From Thermoleophilia bacterium (GTDB taxonomy: Bacteria > Actinomycetota > Thermoleophilia > Gaiellales > SKUG01): a DNA stretch of 19,194 bases. Below the pieces are notes generated by a model. The model had not been told where the DNA came from, did no database searches, and saw nothing but the letters and a program-made list of their open reading frames with translations. The stretch is from assembly GCA_020438525.1 (NCBI GenBank), contig JAGQUL010000173.1:1-19194 (forward strand). The letters are read 5' to 3'. The position numbers and the translations under genes were made by a program. Position 1 is the stretch's first letter; the number at the start of each line of letters is the position of its first letter. Positions 7,901 through 14,021 of the stretch are shown here, piece by piece.

Positions 7901-8112
7901 GGACCTGGCGAACGGCACGCTCGACGATGGTTCGCAACAAGCGCTTCGCTCGCATGTGCCCGAAGATCGGCAAGGCAGGTCGCTACTCGACCCGCGTGAC
8001 GTTCGACCACATGACCAAGCGTGGTCAGGGCTGGAAGCAGTACGAGGACGTCATGCGTGGCACCGGCATGGTCCGGGTCAACGACGTGTGGCGCATCGTG
8101 CGCAGCCGCTGA
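4933..8112 (+). CDS. Large secreted multi-domain fibronectin-III-like protein, candidate pilus-associated adhesin
   Basis: A 1059-aa exported protein with no family I can name. The ATG at 4933 is chosen because it begins a clear signal peptide: basic n-region MRPTLRRTLSR, hydrophobic core, then ALAAASPAA. AGGA lies 11 nt upstream. The body has about six fibronectin-III-like units, each recognisable from a W-x-P-x-x-G-A-x-x-Y-E/Q core strand and a YYWRVRA-type strand. They lie near residues 60-160, 190-265, 290-450, 525-600, 650-750 and 765-840. Unit 3 is enlarged by ~100 residues rich in Tyr, Asn and Cys. After ~845 follows a different beta-rich domain with four Cys and a very basic tail ending RIVRSR. 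There are 14 Cys in total, an even number. No LPXTG motif, lipobox or C-terminal membrane helix is visible. Its place between pilin and pilD suggests a pilus-tip or surface adhesin; this is inference. Confidence 0.8.
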   Translation: MRPTLRRTLSRLTPAAIIVVASALALAAASPAAITLYEGSYSTDMSTSTPGGLAPASGTSLAYPDQDIALSWDPVPGAKSYELQVARQDSTSADCNADSAFQQSNIVLTTRIDDHTEWVPSMSSAEDGKDLWTGTYCWRVRTVGKGYGEWSTSNRFTRTWTSTVSGLKFYNDHDGPIPRTSASSDYASGDSITRNAGYVTWDALSGAAEYEIEVSPSRYFAASSTIVSRSGIRGTRVVLLHLPDDTYYWRVRAIAPNGTKGNWTTGTNAFTVRWLKDDWSSDANTYPADSSVQSEVRIGWTPMPGASYYQYQVGTDSGCFYNPDYPQFAPAPYGSWVGLAKDEATGMTRDPHPSQCRLTDLDAKTINNWVTFNGIFSDTVIGNINTRCYVDGELNCEPAGMPYNYVQDFGAAYHVAGESGTGNYYLTGDGQYSEAYDIYWRARPVFAVSQDHETGWTIGSGTYKAYGSWTKYTGGGSNRQHRFSLDPTTTPYSSTDTRCPGAFNPAGGCLEHIGSTMDATESPTETADRSMQFPALTWKPFSGASCYIVEAARDPLFNNVAFTDMVGWGNQQSYAKPDSLPDNIEDTGYWWRVVPGQIDPDDSKRCMQIYSPDSGGIPTWYASAQGIGGPSYSDDAVRQTFTKESSLQVVVEPNFEGASPLLRWTNSGASSTDYDAWSMGIAGAAYYDVELARDPSFSGEGVIPLKTTIPRIVPFEPGDETGSVKNLPDGLWYYRIRGVDENGVTGAWSATGTFNKLIAAPVPRGANGGSGPGVAVSWYPVEGASSYEVQVSDNSGFETGASTLSTLQTSVEIPSAPEGRRYWRVRAIIGGVAGQWSEQLRYVDIVPETTIRYGLNRSKTLAKGKVQITGELKVDGATRNGERLRLQRKTGGCDNDSGSYVDSSVAVTGDTADDGMVNIPARVLQNTCFRFAWSGSGKVRYSSPIETKVVPWVKAYKNRKVVRRGRAYCVTVRSNVAVNGRMRLQYRVGRTWRTARSTMVRNKRFARMCPKIGKAGRYSTRVTFDHMTKRGQGWKQYEDVMRGTGMVRVNDVWRIVRSR

Positions 8113-8142
8113 TCCCGGTCACCGGAAACGAGCTGACACCGC

Positions 8143-8168
8143 GCGGGGCGGCCTTCGGGCCGCCCCGC
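8143..8168 (+). terminator. UUCG-tetraloop terminator after the large repeat protein
   Basis: A perfect 11-bp stem GCGGGGCGGCC / GGCCGCCCCGC with a TTCG loop starts 30 bp after the stop at 8112. No T tract follows. With the terminator after the pilin gene it brackets the large repeat protein as an independent transcription unit. Confidence 0.85.
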
Positions 8169-8195
8169 CGGCGTTCGGCCCGGGCCCGACGCGGG

Positions 8196-8201
8196 TAGTT
8201 C
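8196..8201 (+). promoter_or_regulatory. Possible -10 box placing pilD on a leaderless transcript
   Basis: TAGTTC lies exactly 6 nt before the pilD ATG, and there is no Shine-Dalgarno sequence. The same arrangement (TAG-NNT, 6 nt, ATG) precedes aroC and the pepP-like gene. A start of transcription at the A of ATG would give a leaderless mRNA. No convincing -35 box is visible. Confidence 0.3.
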
Positions 8202-8207
8202 GCCGCC

Positions 8208-9020
8208 ATGGAGCTGGAGCCGACGATTCCGTTCATCGTGTTCGCAGGGCTGTTCGGGATCGTCGTGGGCAGCTTCCTCAACGTGGTGATCGTCCGCCGC
8301 GGACACCTCGACTGGCGCGAGCGCGGGTCGCTCGGCGGTCGCAGCGCCTGCCCGCGATGCGGCCACGAGATCCGCTGGTTCGAGAACATCCCGCTGCTCA
8401 GCTGGATCGCACTTCGCGGCCGCTGCCGCGGCTGCGGCCAGCCGATCTCCTGGCGCTACCCGGCGGTCGAGCTGCTCACGGGCCTGCTCTGGGCCTCGGT
8501 CGCGGCAACCGCCGACGCAGTTCCCGAACTCGTCACCGGGATCGTGCTGCTGAGCGTGCTCGTGCCCGTCACGTTCATCGACCTGCAGCTGCGCATCATC
8601 CCCGACGAGGTCAACTACGCAGCAGTCTGGCTCGGATTCGCGTGCTCGCTCGGGTTCGGTCCGCGAGACCGCTTCCTGGCAGGCCCGCAGTGGTGGTGGC
8701 TCGAGGTGCTGCTCGCCGCCCTTGGCGCGGGGGCCTTCCTGCTGCTGCCGGCGCTCCTGACCCGCGGGCGCGGGATGGGCGTGGGGGACGTGAAGCTCGT
8801 GTTCGCGCTCGGCGCATTCCTGGGAGCCCCGGTCGCCGTGGGGCTGATGGCAGGCTTTCTCGTGGCGCTCGTCCCGTCGATCCTGCTGATCGCAGCCCGC
8901 GGCATGCGGGAAGGACGAAAATCGAAGATCCCGTTCGGTCCGTTCCTCGCGATCGGCGGCGCGATCGGGTGGTTCGTGGGTCCGCAGGTGCTCGACGCCT
9001 ACCTGCGCCTCGGCGGCTGA
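8208..9020 (+). CDS. pilD: Prepilin peptidase / N-methyltransferase PilD
   Basis: Membrane aspartic protease that removes the prepilin leader and methylates the new N terminus; its substrate here would be the pilin encoded upstream. At 270 aa it is of normal length. The N-terminal domain (GSFLNVVIVR) contains the zinc cysteine tetrad C48/C51 and C73/C76, which is associated with the bifunctional methylating form. The two catalytic aspartates are seen as FIDLQLRIIPDE (D125) and GMGVGDVKL (D194, the GxGD motif). About seven or eight hydrophobic segments follow one another. There is no Shine-Dalgarno site before ATG 8208. The gene ends 123 bp before pilM, which seems to have its own promoter. 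Confidence 0.95.
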   Translation: MELEPTIPFIVFAGLFGIVVGSFLNVVIVRRGHLDWRERGSLGGRSACPRCGHEIRWFENIPLLSWIALRGRCRGCGQPISWRYPAVELLTGLLWASVAATADAVPELVTGIVLLSVLVPVTFIDLQLRIIPDEVNYAAVWLGFACSLGFGPRDRFLAGPQWWWLEVLLAALGAGAFLLLPALLTRGRGMGVGDVKLVFALGAFLGAPVAVGLMAGFLVALVPSILLIAARGMREGRKSKIPFGPFLAIGGAIGWFVGPQVLDAYLRLGG

Positions 9021-9080
9021 CTTGCAGCCGGCCCAACGTGACCGATCCCGCTTGGATTACCGCAGCAGCGTGCAGGTCGG

Positions 9081-9109
9081 CTCAAGTCGCGCCGTTCCAT
9101 CGTCGATAC
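9081..9109 (+). promoter_or_regulatory. Putative sigma-28-type promoter of the pilM-N-O operon
   Basis: CTCAAGTCG at 9081-9089 and CGATAC at 9104-9109 are identical to the boxes upstream of the pilin gene, and the gap between CTCAAG and CGAT is again 17 nt, although the intervening bases differ. The predicted start is near 9116, giving a leader of about 28 nt with an AGCGAGG Shine-Dalgarno at 9126-9132. Otherwise the 9021-9143 spacer shows nothing notable. Confidence 0.5.
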
Positions 9110-9143
9110 GACAGCGGAAAGCCACAGCGAGGTCTGCCCACCC

Positions 9144-10235
9144 ATGGCGTCGCCACCCGTAGGACTAGACATCACAGCCACGTCGCTCGTCGCCGTTTCG
9201 TTGAAGCGGAAGGGCAAGGCGTACGGCATCGTCACGCGAGCGGAATCACCGCTCGCGCCCGGCATCGTCGTCGATGGCGAGGTCAGCGACGCAGACGCGC
9301 TCGGTGCGGCCATCAAGGCGTTCTGGGCCGAGCACGGCATCAAGGACAAGACCGTCTCGGTCGGAGTCGCCAACCAGCGCTGCATCACCCGCGTGATCGA
9401 GAAGGTCCGCATCAAGGGCGGACGCAAGCAGCTGCGCGAGGCGCTGTCGTTCGACGTCGCCGAGCACCTGCCGATCCCGCTCGAGGAAGCGGTGTGGGAC
9501 TTCCACACCGTCGCGAAGTGGAAGCACGAGGACACGGGCGCGGACATGGAGCGACACATCGTCGTGATGGTCTACCGCGAATCGGTCGAGCGCTACCGCG
9601 ACGCGATCGCCACCGCCGGCCTCAAGCTCGCACGCATCGACCTGGCGGCGTTCGCGCTCATGCGTGCCGGGCTGCCGAGCATCAAGCTCGCATTCCAGTC
9701 AGAGGACCTGGAGGAGCAGCCCGTCGTGGCGATCCTCGACGTCGGCTCGACGAGCACCAACGTGGTGATCTCGCGCGACGACATCTGCGAGCTCAACCGC
9801 ATCGTCGGATTCGGACGCCAGCACTTCACGCAGACGCTCGTCGAGCAGTTCGGCTGGGAGACGGCCGACGCGGAGCGGGTCACCGGCGAGGCAGGCATCA
9901 CGCCGCTCGGCGGGATGGAGACCCCCGGCGACCCGTACGCCGACGCGCGACGAATCATGCAGTTCGTCGCCGACCAGTTCGCGCAGGAGATCCGCACCTC
10001 GTTCGACTACTACACGCACTCGAGCGGCGGCGCCAACCGCGTCGGCCGGGTCGTGATCGCCGGCGAAGGTGCGCTGCTTCGCGGCATCGAGCATCGCTTC
10101 GCACAGGAGCTCGGGGTTCCGGTGAGCGTGCTTGACGCGTCGCCGCGCCTCGATCCGTCCGCGGTCGAGGAGCTCGGCACGAACCATCCGCGCTACGGCA
10201 CCGCGCTCGGGCTGGCGATGGAGGAGGCCGCGTGA
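9144..10235 (+). CDS. pilM: Type IV pilus assembly protein PilM (actin-like ATPase)
   Basis: Cytoplasmic actin/FtsA-fold protein that binds the N-terminal tail of PilN and links the PilN-PilO complex to the motors. The 363 aa show the ASKHA pattern: N-terminal VGLDITATSLVAVSLK (phosphate 1), LREALSFDVAEHLPIPLEEAVWDF (a characteristic PilM stretch), VAILDVGSTSTNVVI (phosphate 2) and RVVIAGEGALLRGIEHRFAQEL (adenosine motif). The first phosphate loop reads DITA where most PilM proteins have DIGS/DIGT; the second is canonical. The stop overlaps the pilN GTG (GTGA), so translation is probably coupled. Assignment is secure from motif order and from the pilN and pilO genes that follow. Confidence 0.93.
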   Translation: MASPPVGLDITATSLVAVSLKRKGKAYGIVTRAESPLAPGIVVDGEVSDADALGAAIKAFWAEHGIKDKTVSVGVANQRCITRVIEKVRIKGGRKQLREALSFDVAEHLPIPLEEAVWDFHTVAKWKHEDTGADMERHIVVMVYRESVERYRDAIATAGLKLARIDLAAFALMRAGLPSIKLAFQSEDLEEQPVVAILDVGSTSTNVVISRDDICELNRIVGFGRQHFTQTLVEQFGWETADAERVTGEAGITPLGGMETPGDPYADARRIMQFVADQFAQEIRTSFDYYTHSSGGANRVGRVVIAGEGALLRGIEHRFAQELGVPVSVLDASPRLDPSAVEELGTNHPRYGTALGLAMEEAA

Positions 10236-11047
10236 AGCCGGTCAACCTCGTACCAGCAGACGCACCCGTCGTCGTCGCCAGCGCCGGCAAGCCCAACATG
10301 GGCATGATCGGCGGCGCGATCGCCGGCGTGGTCGCCGTGGTGGCGGTCGCCGGCTACTTCGCGATGGCGCGCGTCGACAGCGTGAAGTCGGAGGCCGATG
10401 CCGCCAATGCGGCCGCGACGGCCGCGACGACCGAGGCCGCCTCGACGCGTGCCGCGGTGCAGTCGCTCGGCCAGCCGATCGTCGACTCCGACAAGCAGCT
10501 CGCACAGGGCGCCGAGCAGGTCGTGGTCGCCGCATACACCGAGCGATACGACTACGTGCTGCTCGCGCAGGAGCTGCGTGGGATCATGGAGGGCACCAAC
10601 GGCTGGTACGAGAGCGTCACCGCGTCGTCGTCGCCGGGTGACAACGAGTCCGGCAAGGGCGTCGAGATCACGGGCTACATGCCCACGAAGGAGCTCGCCG
10701 CGAGCTTCAACGAGCGCATGAACGGCACGCGATCACTCGACGATGCGACCGTCGCCTCGCTCGAATCGGTGAAGCTCGCGAGCGTCAAGACCCGACGCAC
10801 CGCGACGTACTGGAAGTTCACGATCAACGCCAACCTGATCGACACCAAGGCTCCGTACGCCGCTGGTGCCGACGGTGGTTCGGCGGGCGACGGAACGACG
10901 GTCGGTGACGGCGGCGACGACGGCTCGTCGCTCACGCTCAGCCTCGAGCCGAAGCCGAAGCCCAAGGCGTCCAAGCCGGCCGAGCCCGCCAAGCCCAGGA
11001 ATCCGTTCGACGTCGCGGCTACTGCCGCACGTGGAGGTGCCAAGTGA
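10232..11047 (+). CDS. pilN: Type IV pilus assembly protein PilN with a Pro/Lys-rich C-terminal tail
   Basis: Bitopic membrane protein of the alignment complex. The GTG start overlaps the pilM stop by 4 nt and is preceded by GGAGGAGG (10220-10227). The N terminus KPVNLVP is the conserved PilN motif (x-I/V-N-L-L/V-P) that inserts into PilM. A single transmembrane helix lies at about residues 27-47, followed by an Ala-rich predicted coiled coil (50-80) and an alpha/beta domain (~90-205). The last ~60 residues are low complexity, with a Gly/Asp-rich stretch and a PKPKPKASKPAEPAKP segment. Sequence conservation outside the N-terminal motif is low, as usual for PilN. Position between pilM and pilO makes the call firm. 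Confidence 0.88.
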   Translation: MKPVNLVPADAPVVVASAGKPNMGMIGGAIAGVVAVVAVAGYFAMARVDSVKSEADAANAAATAATTEAASTRAAVQSLGQPIVDSDKQLAQGAEQVVVAAYTERYDYVLLAQELRGIMEGTNGWYESVTASSSPGDNESGKGVEITGYMPTKELAASFNERMNGTRSLDDATVASLESVKLASVKTRRTATYWKFTINANLIDTKAPYAAGADGGSAGDGTTVGDGGDDGSSLTLSLEPKPKPKASKPAEPAKPRNPFDVAATAARGGAK

Positions 11048-11988
11048 ACGTCGGAGAGGTGAACAAGGGCGCGATCATCCTGATCCTCGTGCTGATGCTC
11101 GGTGCAGGCGGCTACCTCTGGTACACGATGATGTACAAGCCGGCGGTCTCGACCCGCGACACCGCGATGCAGTCCCAGACCGCGGCGGAGCAGGACCTGG
11201 CAGCAGCCAAGACCGAGCTCGCGAGCGCCCAGCAGCGTGTCGAGGACTCCAAGCAGGAGGCATCGAAGGCCGACGATTCGGTCCAGCGACTGCAGCTGGC
11301 CCGCAAGGCCGTGCCGGCCGACAAGTACATCGACGATGCGGCGATCGTGCTCATGGACATCGCCGACCAGTCCGGCATCAAGACGAGCTTCAAGGCGAGC
11401 GACGAGGCCGACCAGGACACGACGACCGACACGAGCGGCCTGCAGGGAGCGAAGCCGGTCGACCTCACGTTCGACGCGGTCGGCACCTACTCGGAGATGA
11501 TGTACTTCATGCGCCGGGTCGAGGACACGGTCGAGACGAAGGACGGCAAGCTCTACGCACGTGACCGGCTCTTCAACGTCGTGAAGCTCGAGATCGGCGC
11601 CGATGGAGAATCCGCTTCCGGCAGCAGCACGAGCGACGAGGCCGGGTTCGGCCTGGCGAACAGCTCGGGCGCGTCCACCGAGGAGATCCCGGTCGGGCCG
11701 GGTGAGATGCGCTTCACCGTCGTGATCCGCATGTACACCTCGTCGACCGAGAACTCGGAGAACGTCGGCGTCGGCACGCCGGATCCGGCAGCAGCTCCGC
11801 TCGACGGCGCCGCGGGCAATCCGAACGCGGCAGGGACGGGGGCCGGCACGGATCCGAATGCGGCAGGGACCGGCTCCGTATCCGGTGCCGATCCGAATGC
11901 GGCCGGAGCGTCGACCGGCGATCCGAACGCCGCTGGCGCGGGAGCGAGCGTCGCGCCGGCGACCGCGCCGACCGGGGGTGGAATCTGA
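11044..11988 (+). CDS. pilO: Type IV pilus assembly protein PilO-like, with DPNAAG-repeat tail
   Basis: Partner of PilN in the alignment complex. The GTG start overlaps the pilN stop (GTGA); GGAGG at 11033-11037 is 6 nt away. The protein has one N-terminal membrane helix (about residues 9-27), a coiled coil (~35-95) and a ferredoxin-like PilO domain. The domain's signature is VDLTFDAVGTYSEMMYFMRRVE, which matches the family pattern of a beta strand, G-x-Y and a helix ending in F-x-x-x-[LVM]. Residues ~240-314 are a low-complexity Gly/Ala/Asn/Thr/Pro tail with four NPNAAG/DPNAAG units. The following lipoprotein starts on the stop codon (TGATG). The core call rests on domain order and synteny. 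Confidence 0.85.
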   Translation: MNVGEVNKGAIILILVLMLGAGGYLWYTMMYKPAVSTRDTAMQSQTAAEQDLAAAKTELASAQQRVEDSKQEASKADDSVQRLQLARKAVPADKYIDDAAIVLMDIADQSGIKTSFKASDEADQDTTTDTSGLQGAKPVDLTFDAVGTYSEMMYFMRRVEDTVETKDGKLYARDRLFNVVKLEIGADGESASGSSTSDEAGFGLANSSGASTEEIPVGPGEMRFTVVIRMYTSSTENSENVGVGTPDPAAAPLDGAAGNPNAAGTGAGTDPNAAGTGSVSGADPNAAGASTGDPNAAGAGASVAPATAPTGGGI

Positions 11989-12206
11989 TGAGGCAGAACA
12001 CGACACGAATCGGCGCGATCGTGCTGGTCGCGACCACGTCGATCATCGTGGCCGGGTGTGGTGGCAGCGACGTTCCCGCCGACACCGGAGCGGTCACGCC
12101 GACCCCCGCGCCGAACGCCACAAACCCGACGGTCGGCGATCCGAACGCCACGGCCGGGCAGGACCTCGACGGCGACGGAATTCCCGATGCCGACCCCAAT
12201 GCAGGC
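11818..12206 (+). repeat. Degenerate DPNA(A)G-coding repeats crossing the pilO/lipoprotein boundary
   Basis: Units based on GATCCGAA[T/C]GC occur in the pilO tail at 11818-11835, 11851-11868, 11890-11907 and 11920-11937. Related units occur in the next gene at 12138-12158 (DPNATAG) and 12192-12206 (DPNAG). All keep the same peptide although the two genes are in different frames, so selection appears to act at protein level. Spacing is irregular (30-39 bp, then larger). Confidence 0.75.
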
Positions 12207-12680
12207 GCGACGGACCTGGGTGCGACCGCCACGATTCCGGACCTGTCCGGTGGTGACATCGGTGGCGGCCTCGGCGCGGTCGGGGCGACCCCGATCTTCG
12301 ACGCGGCAGCAGTGTCGCCCGACGACCTTCCGAAGGACGAGTCCAGCGAGTCGACCACGACCACGACCGACACGGCCGTGCCGACCACGACTCCCGAGGC
12401 ATCGACCTTCTTCGGTGCCAAGATCTCGATCGACGGCGTGGTGAGCGACGTTGCCAAGGGCGACGCGTTCCCCGACGACAACCCCGTGTTCCGACTGCTC
12501 TCGGTGACCGGATCGAACATCGAGATCGAGCTCATCGCCGGCGAGTTCACCGCGGGCGGCGGCAGCGGCGTGCTGATCGACAAGGGTGAGGAAGTCAGCC
12601 TCGTCAACGCGAGCGAGCAGCTCACGTACCGGATCACGTACCTGCGCGGCATCAAGGACGACAGCGGCATCACGCTCTGA
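11988..12680 (+). CDS. Pilus-operon lipoprotein with a calcium-loop motif, possible PilP counterpart
   Basis: A 230-aa predicted lipoprotein. The ATG at 11988 overlaps the pilO stop. The signal peptide ends in a lipobox, VAGC, with the lipidated Cys near residue 24. A long Thr/Pro/Asp-rich linker (~25-145) contains DPNA units and D-L-D-G-D-G-I-P-D at residues 59-67, which fits the DxDxDGxxD calcium-binding loop of thrombospondin type 3 or dockerin-like repeats. The C-terminal ~90 residues form a compact beta-rich domain (KISIDGV...FRLLSVTGSNIEIELIAGEF...YRITYLRGI). Its position after pilM-N-O is that of pilP, also a lipoprotein with a small beta domain, but no pilQ follows. Homology to PilP is suggested by position and architecture only; I cannot confirm it from sequence. 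Confidence 0.7.
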   Translation: MRQNTTRIGAIVLVATTSIIVAGCGGSDVPADTGAVTPTPAPNATNPTVGDPNATAGQDLDGDGIPDADPNAGATDLGATATIPDLSGGDIGGGLGAVGATPIFDAAAVSPDDLPKDESSESTTTTTDTAVPTTTPEASTFFGAKISIDGVVSDVAKGDAFPDDNPVFRLLSVTGSNIEIELIAGEFTAGGGSGVLIDKGEEVSLVNASEQLTYRITYLRGIKDDSGITL

Positions 12681-12742
12681 GCAGCGTCGGCCGCAGCGCG
12701 TGGTCGCAGGTCGTCGTCGCCCATCGTCGAACTCGCAGCACG

Positions 12743-12748
12743 TAGGCT
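12743..12748 (+). promoter_or_regulatory. Possible -10 box upstream of aroC
   Basis: TAGGCT lies 6 nt before the aroC ATG at 12755, the same geometry seen at pilD and the pepP-like gene. It may be a -10 box of a leaderless transcript. The AGG inside it could alternatively serve as a weak Shine-Dalgarno (8-nt spacing). No clear terminator was seen between the lipoprotein stop (12680) and this point. Confidence 0.3.
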
Positions 12749-12754
12749 TGGTGC

Positions 12755-14014
12755 ATGACCTCCCTCGAGCTGACCACGGCCGGTGAATCGCACGGCCCCC
12801 GACTGACCGCGATCGTGACGGGCCTGCCGAGCGGCATGACGATCGATCGTGCGTTCGTCGACGCGCAGCTCGCGCGCCGACAGGCCGGCTACGGACGCAG
12901 CCCGCGGCAGCGGATCGAGACCGACCGCGCCGAGGTGACCGGGGGCGTGCGCCACGGCCGCACGATGGGTGGACCGGTCGCGATCGACATCGTCAACCGC
13001 GACCACGCGGCCAGCTGGCGCCACGCGATGGATCCGTGGCCGACCAGCGAACGGCAGGGCACCTGGCGCGACCGCACGATCCACGTGCCGCGACCCGGCC
13101 ATGCGGACCTTGGCGGGATCGCGCGCGGCGGGTTCGACGACGATGGCCTGCGCCCCGTCCTGGAGCGGGCGAGTGCTCGCGAGACCGCGGCACGCGTAGC
13201 GGGCGGTGCGCTCGCACAGCAGCTGCTCGCGGCGATGGGCGTGCGCGTGCGCGGCTGGGTGCGCGCGACCGGGGATGCGACGACCGAGATCGCCACGCCC
13301 GGGGAGCACGACGACGCATGGACGGGGCTCGACGCATCGCAGCTGCGCACGGTGGATCCGGATGCGGACACGCGCATGGTTGCAGCGGTGGAGGCGGCCG
13401 CGGCCGACAAGGACACACTCGGCGGCGTGGTGGAGGTCGTGGCGTGGGGGCTGCCGCCCGGCATCGGCGGCTACGTCACCAACGCCGAGCGGCTCGACGG
13501 GCGCCTCGCGCGCGCGGCGCTGTCGGTGCACGCGATGAAGTCGGTCACGATCGGCAGCGGCGACGAGCAGGGTGCGCTGCGCGGATCGCAGGCCCACGAC
13601 GAGATGTTCCCGGTCGACGACGCCGCCGCCGCACGCGGTGCGGGAGCGGTGGGTGGCGACCAGGGCATGGGCGTGACGCGGCGCACGAACCGTGCCGGCG
13701 GCATCGAGGGGGGCATGACCAACGGTGCACCGCTCGTGCTGCGCGTGTCGATGAAGCCGCTGCCGACGCTGATGCGCCCGCTCGCGACCGTGGACCTGTC
13801 GACGGGCGAGGCGGCAACCGCGCACGCCGAACGCAGCGATACCTGTGCGATCGCGGCCGCGGCGGTCGCGCTCGAGTGTGCGATCGCGTTCGAGCTGGCA
13901 GTGGTGCTGCGCGAGCAGTTCGGTTCGATGGCGCTGGTCGACGTGCTTGGAGCGCTCGACGACTATCGCGCTCGCGTGCGATATCCCGAACGTCCCGCGA
14001 TCCAGCTGGCATGA
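12755..14014 (+). CDS. aroC: Chorismate synthase AroC
   Basis: Converts 5-enolpyruvylshikimate-3-phosphate to chorismate with reduced FMN, the last step of the shikimate pathway. At 419 aa it is slightly longer than the usual 360-400. Diagnostic motifs are in order: GESHGPRLTAIVTGLPSG at the N terminus, GRTMGGPVAIDIVNRDH, RPGHADLGGIARGGFDDDGLRPVLERASARETAARVA, AGGIEGGMTNGAPLVLRVSMKP and the C-terminal ERSDTCAIAAAAV. The start at ATG 12755 puts the GESHG motif at its normal distance. The stop is 7 nt before the GTG of the fused aroK-aroB-aroQ gene, so the two pathway genes are almost certainly cotranscribed. Confidence 0.97.
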   Translation: MTSLELTTAGESHGPRLTAIVTGLPSGMTIDRAFVDAQLARRQAGYGRSPRQRIETDRAEVTGGVRHGRTMGGPVAIDIVNRDHAASWRHAMDPWPTSERQGTWRDRTIHVPRPGHADLGGIARGGFDDDGLRPVLERASARETAARVAGGALAQQLLAAMGVRVRGWVRATGDATTEIATPGEHDDAWTGLDASQLRTVDPDADTRMVAAVEAAAADKDTLGGVVEVVAWGLPPGIGGYVTNAERLDGRLARAALSVHAMKSVTIGSGDEQGALRGSQAHDEMFPVDDAAAARGAGAVGGDQGMGVTRRTNRAGGIEGGMTNGAPLVLRVSMKPLPTLMRPLATVDLSTGEAATAHAERSDTCAIAAAAVALECAIAFELAVVLREQFGSMALVDVLGALDDYRARVRYPERPAIQLA

Positions 14015-14021
14015 TCCACGC

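Noticed and set aside
9593..9997. Minus-strand frames opposite pilM
   Set aside because: PilM motifs are clear on the plus strand and the minus-strand translations show no domain or start-site support.
13845..14021. In-frame upstream extension of the AroK-AroB-AroQ fusion
   Set aside because: It lies within the aroC coding region in another frame and its translation is Arg/Ser-rich shadow sequence. The kinase domain begins just after GTG 14022.
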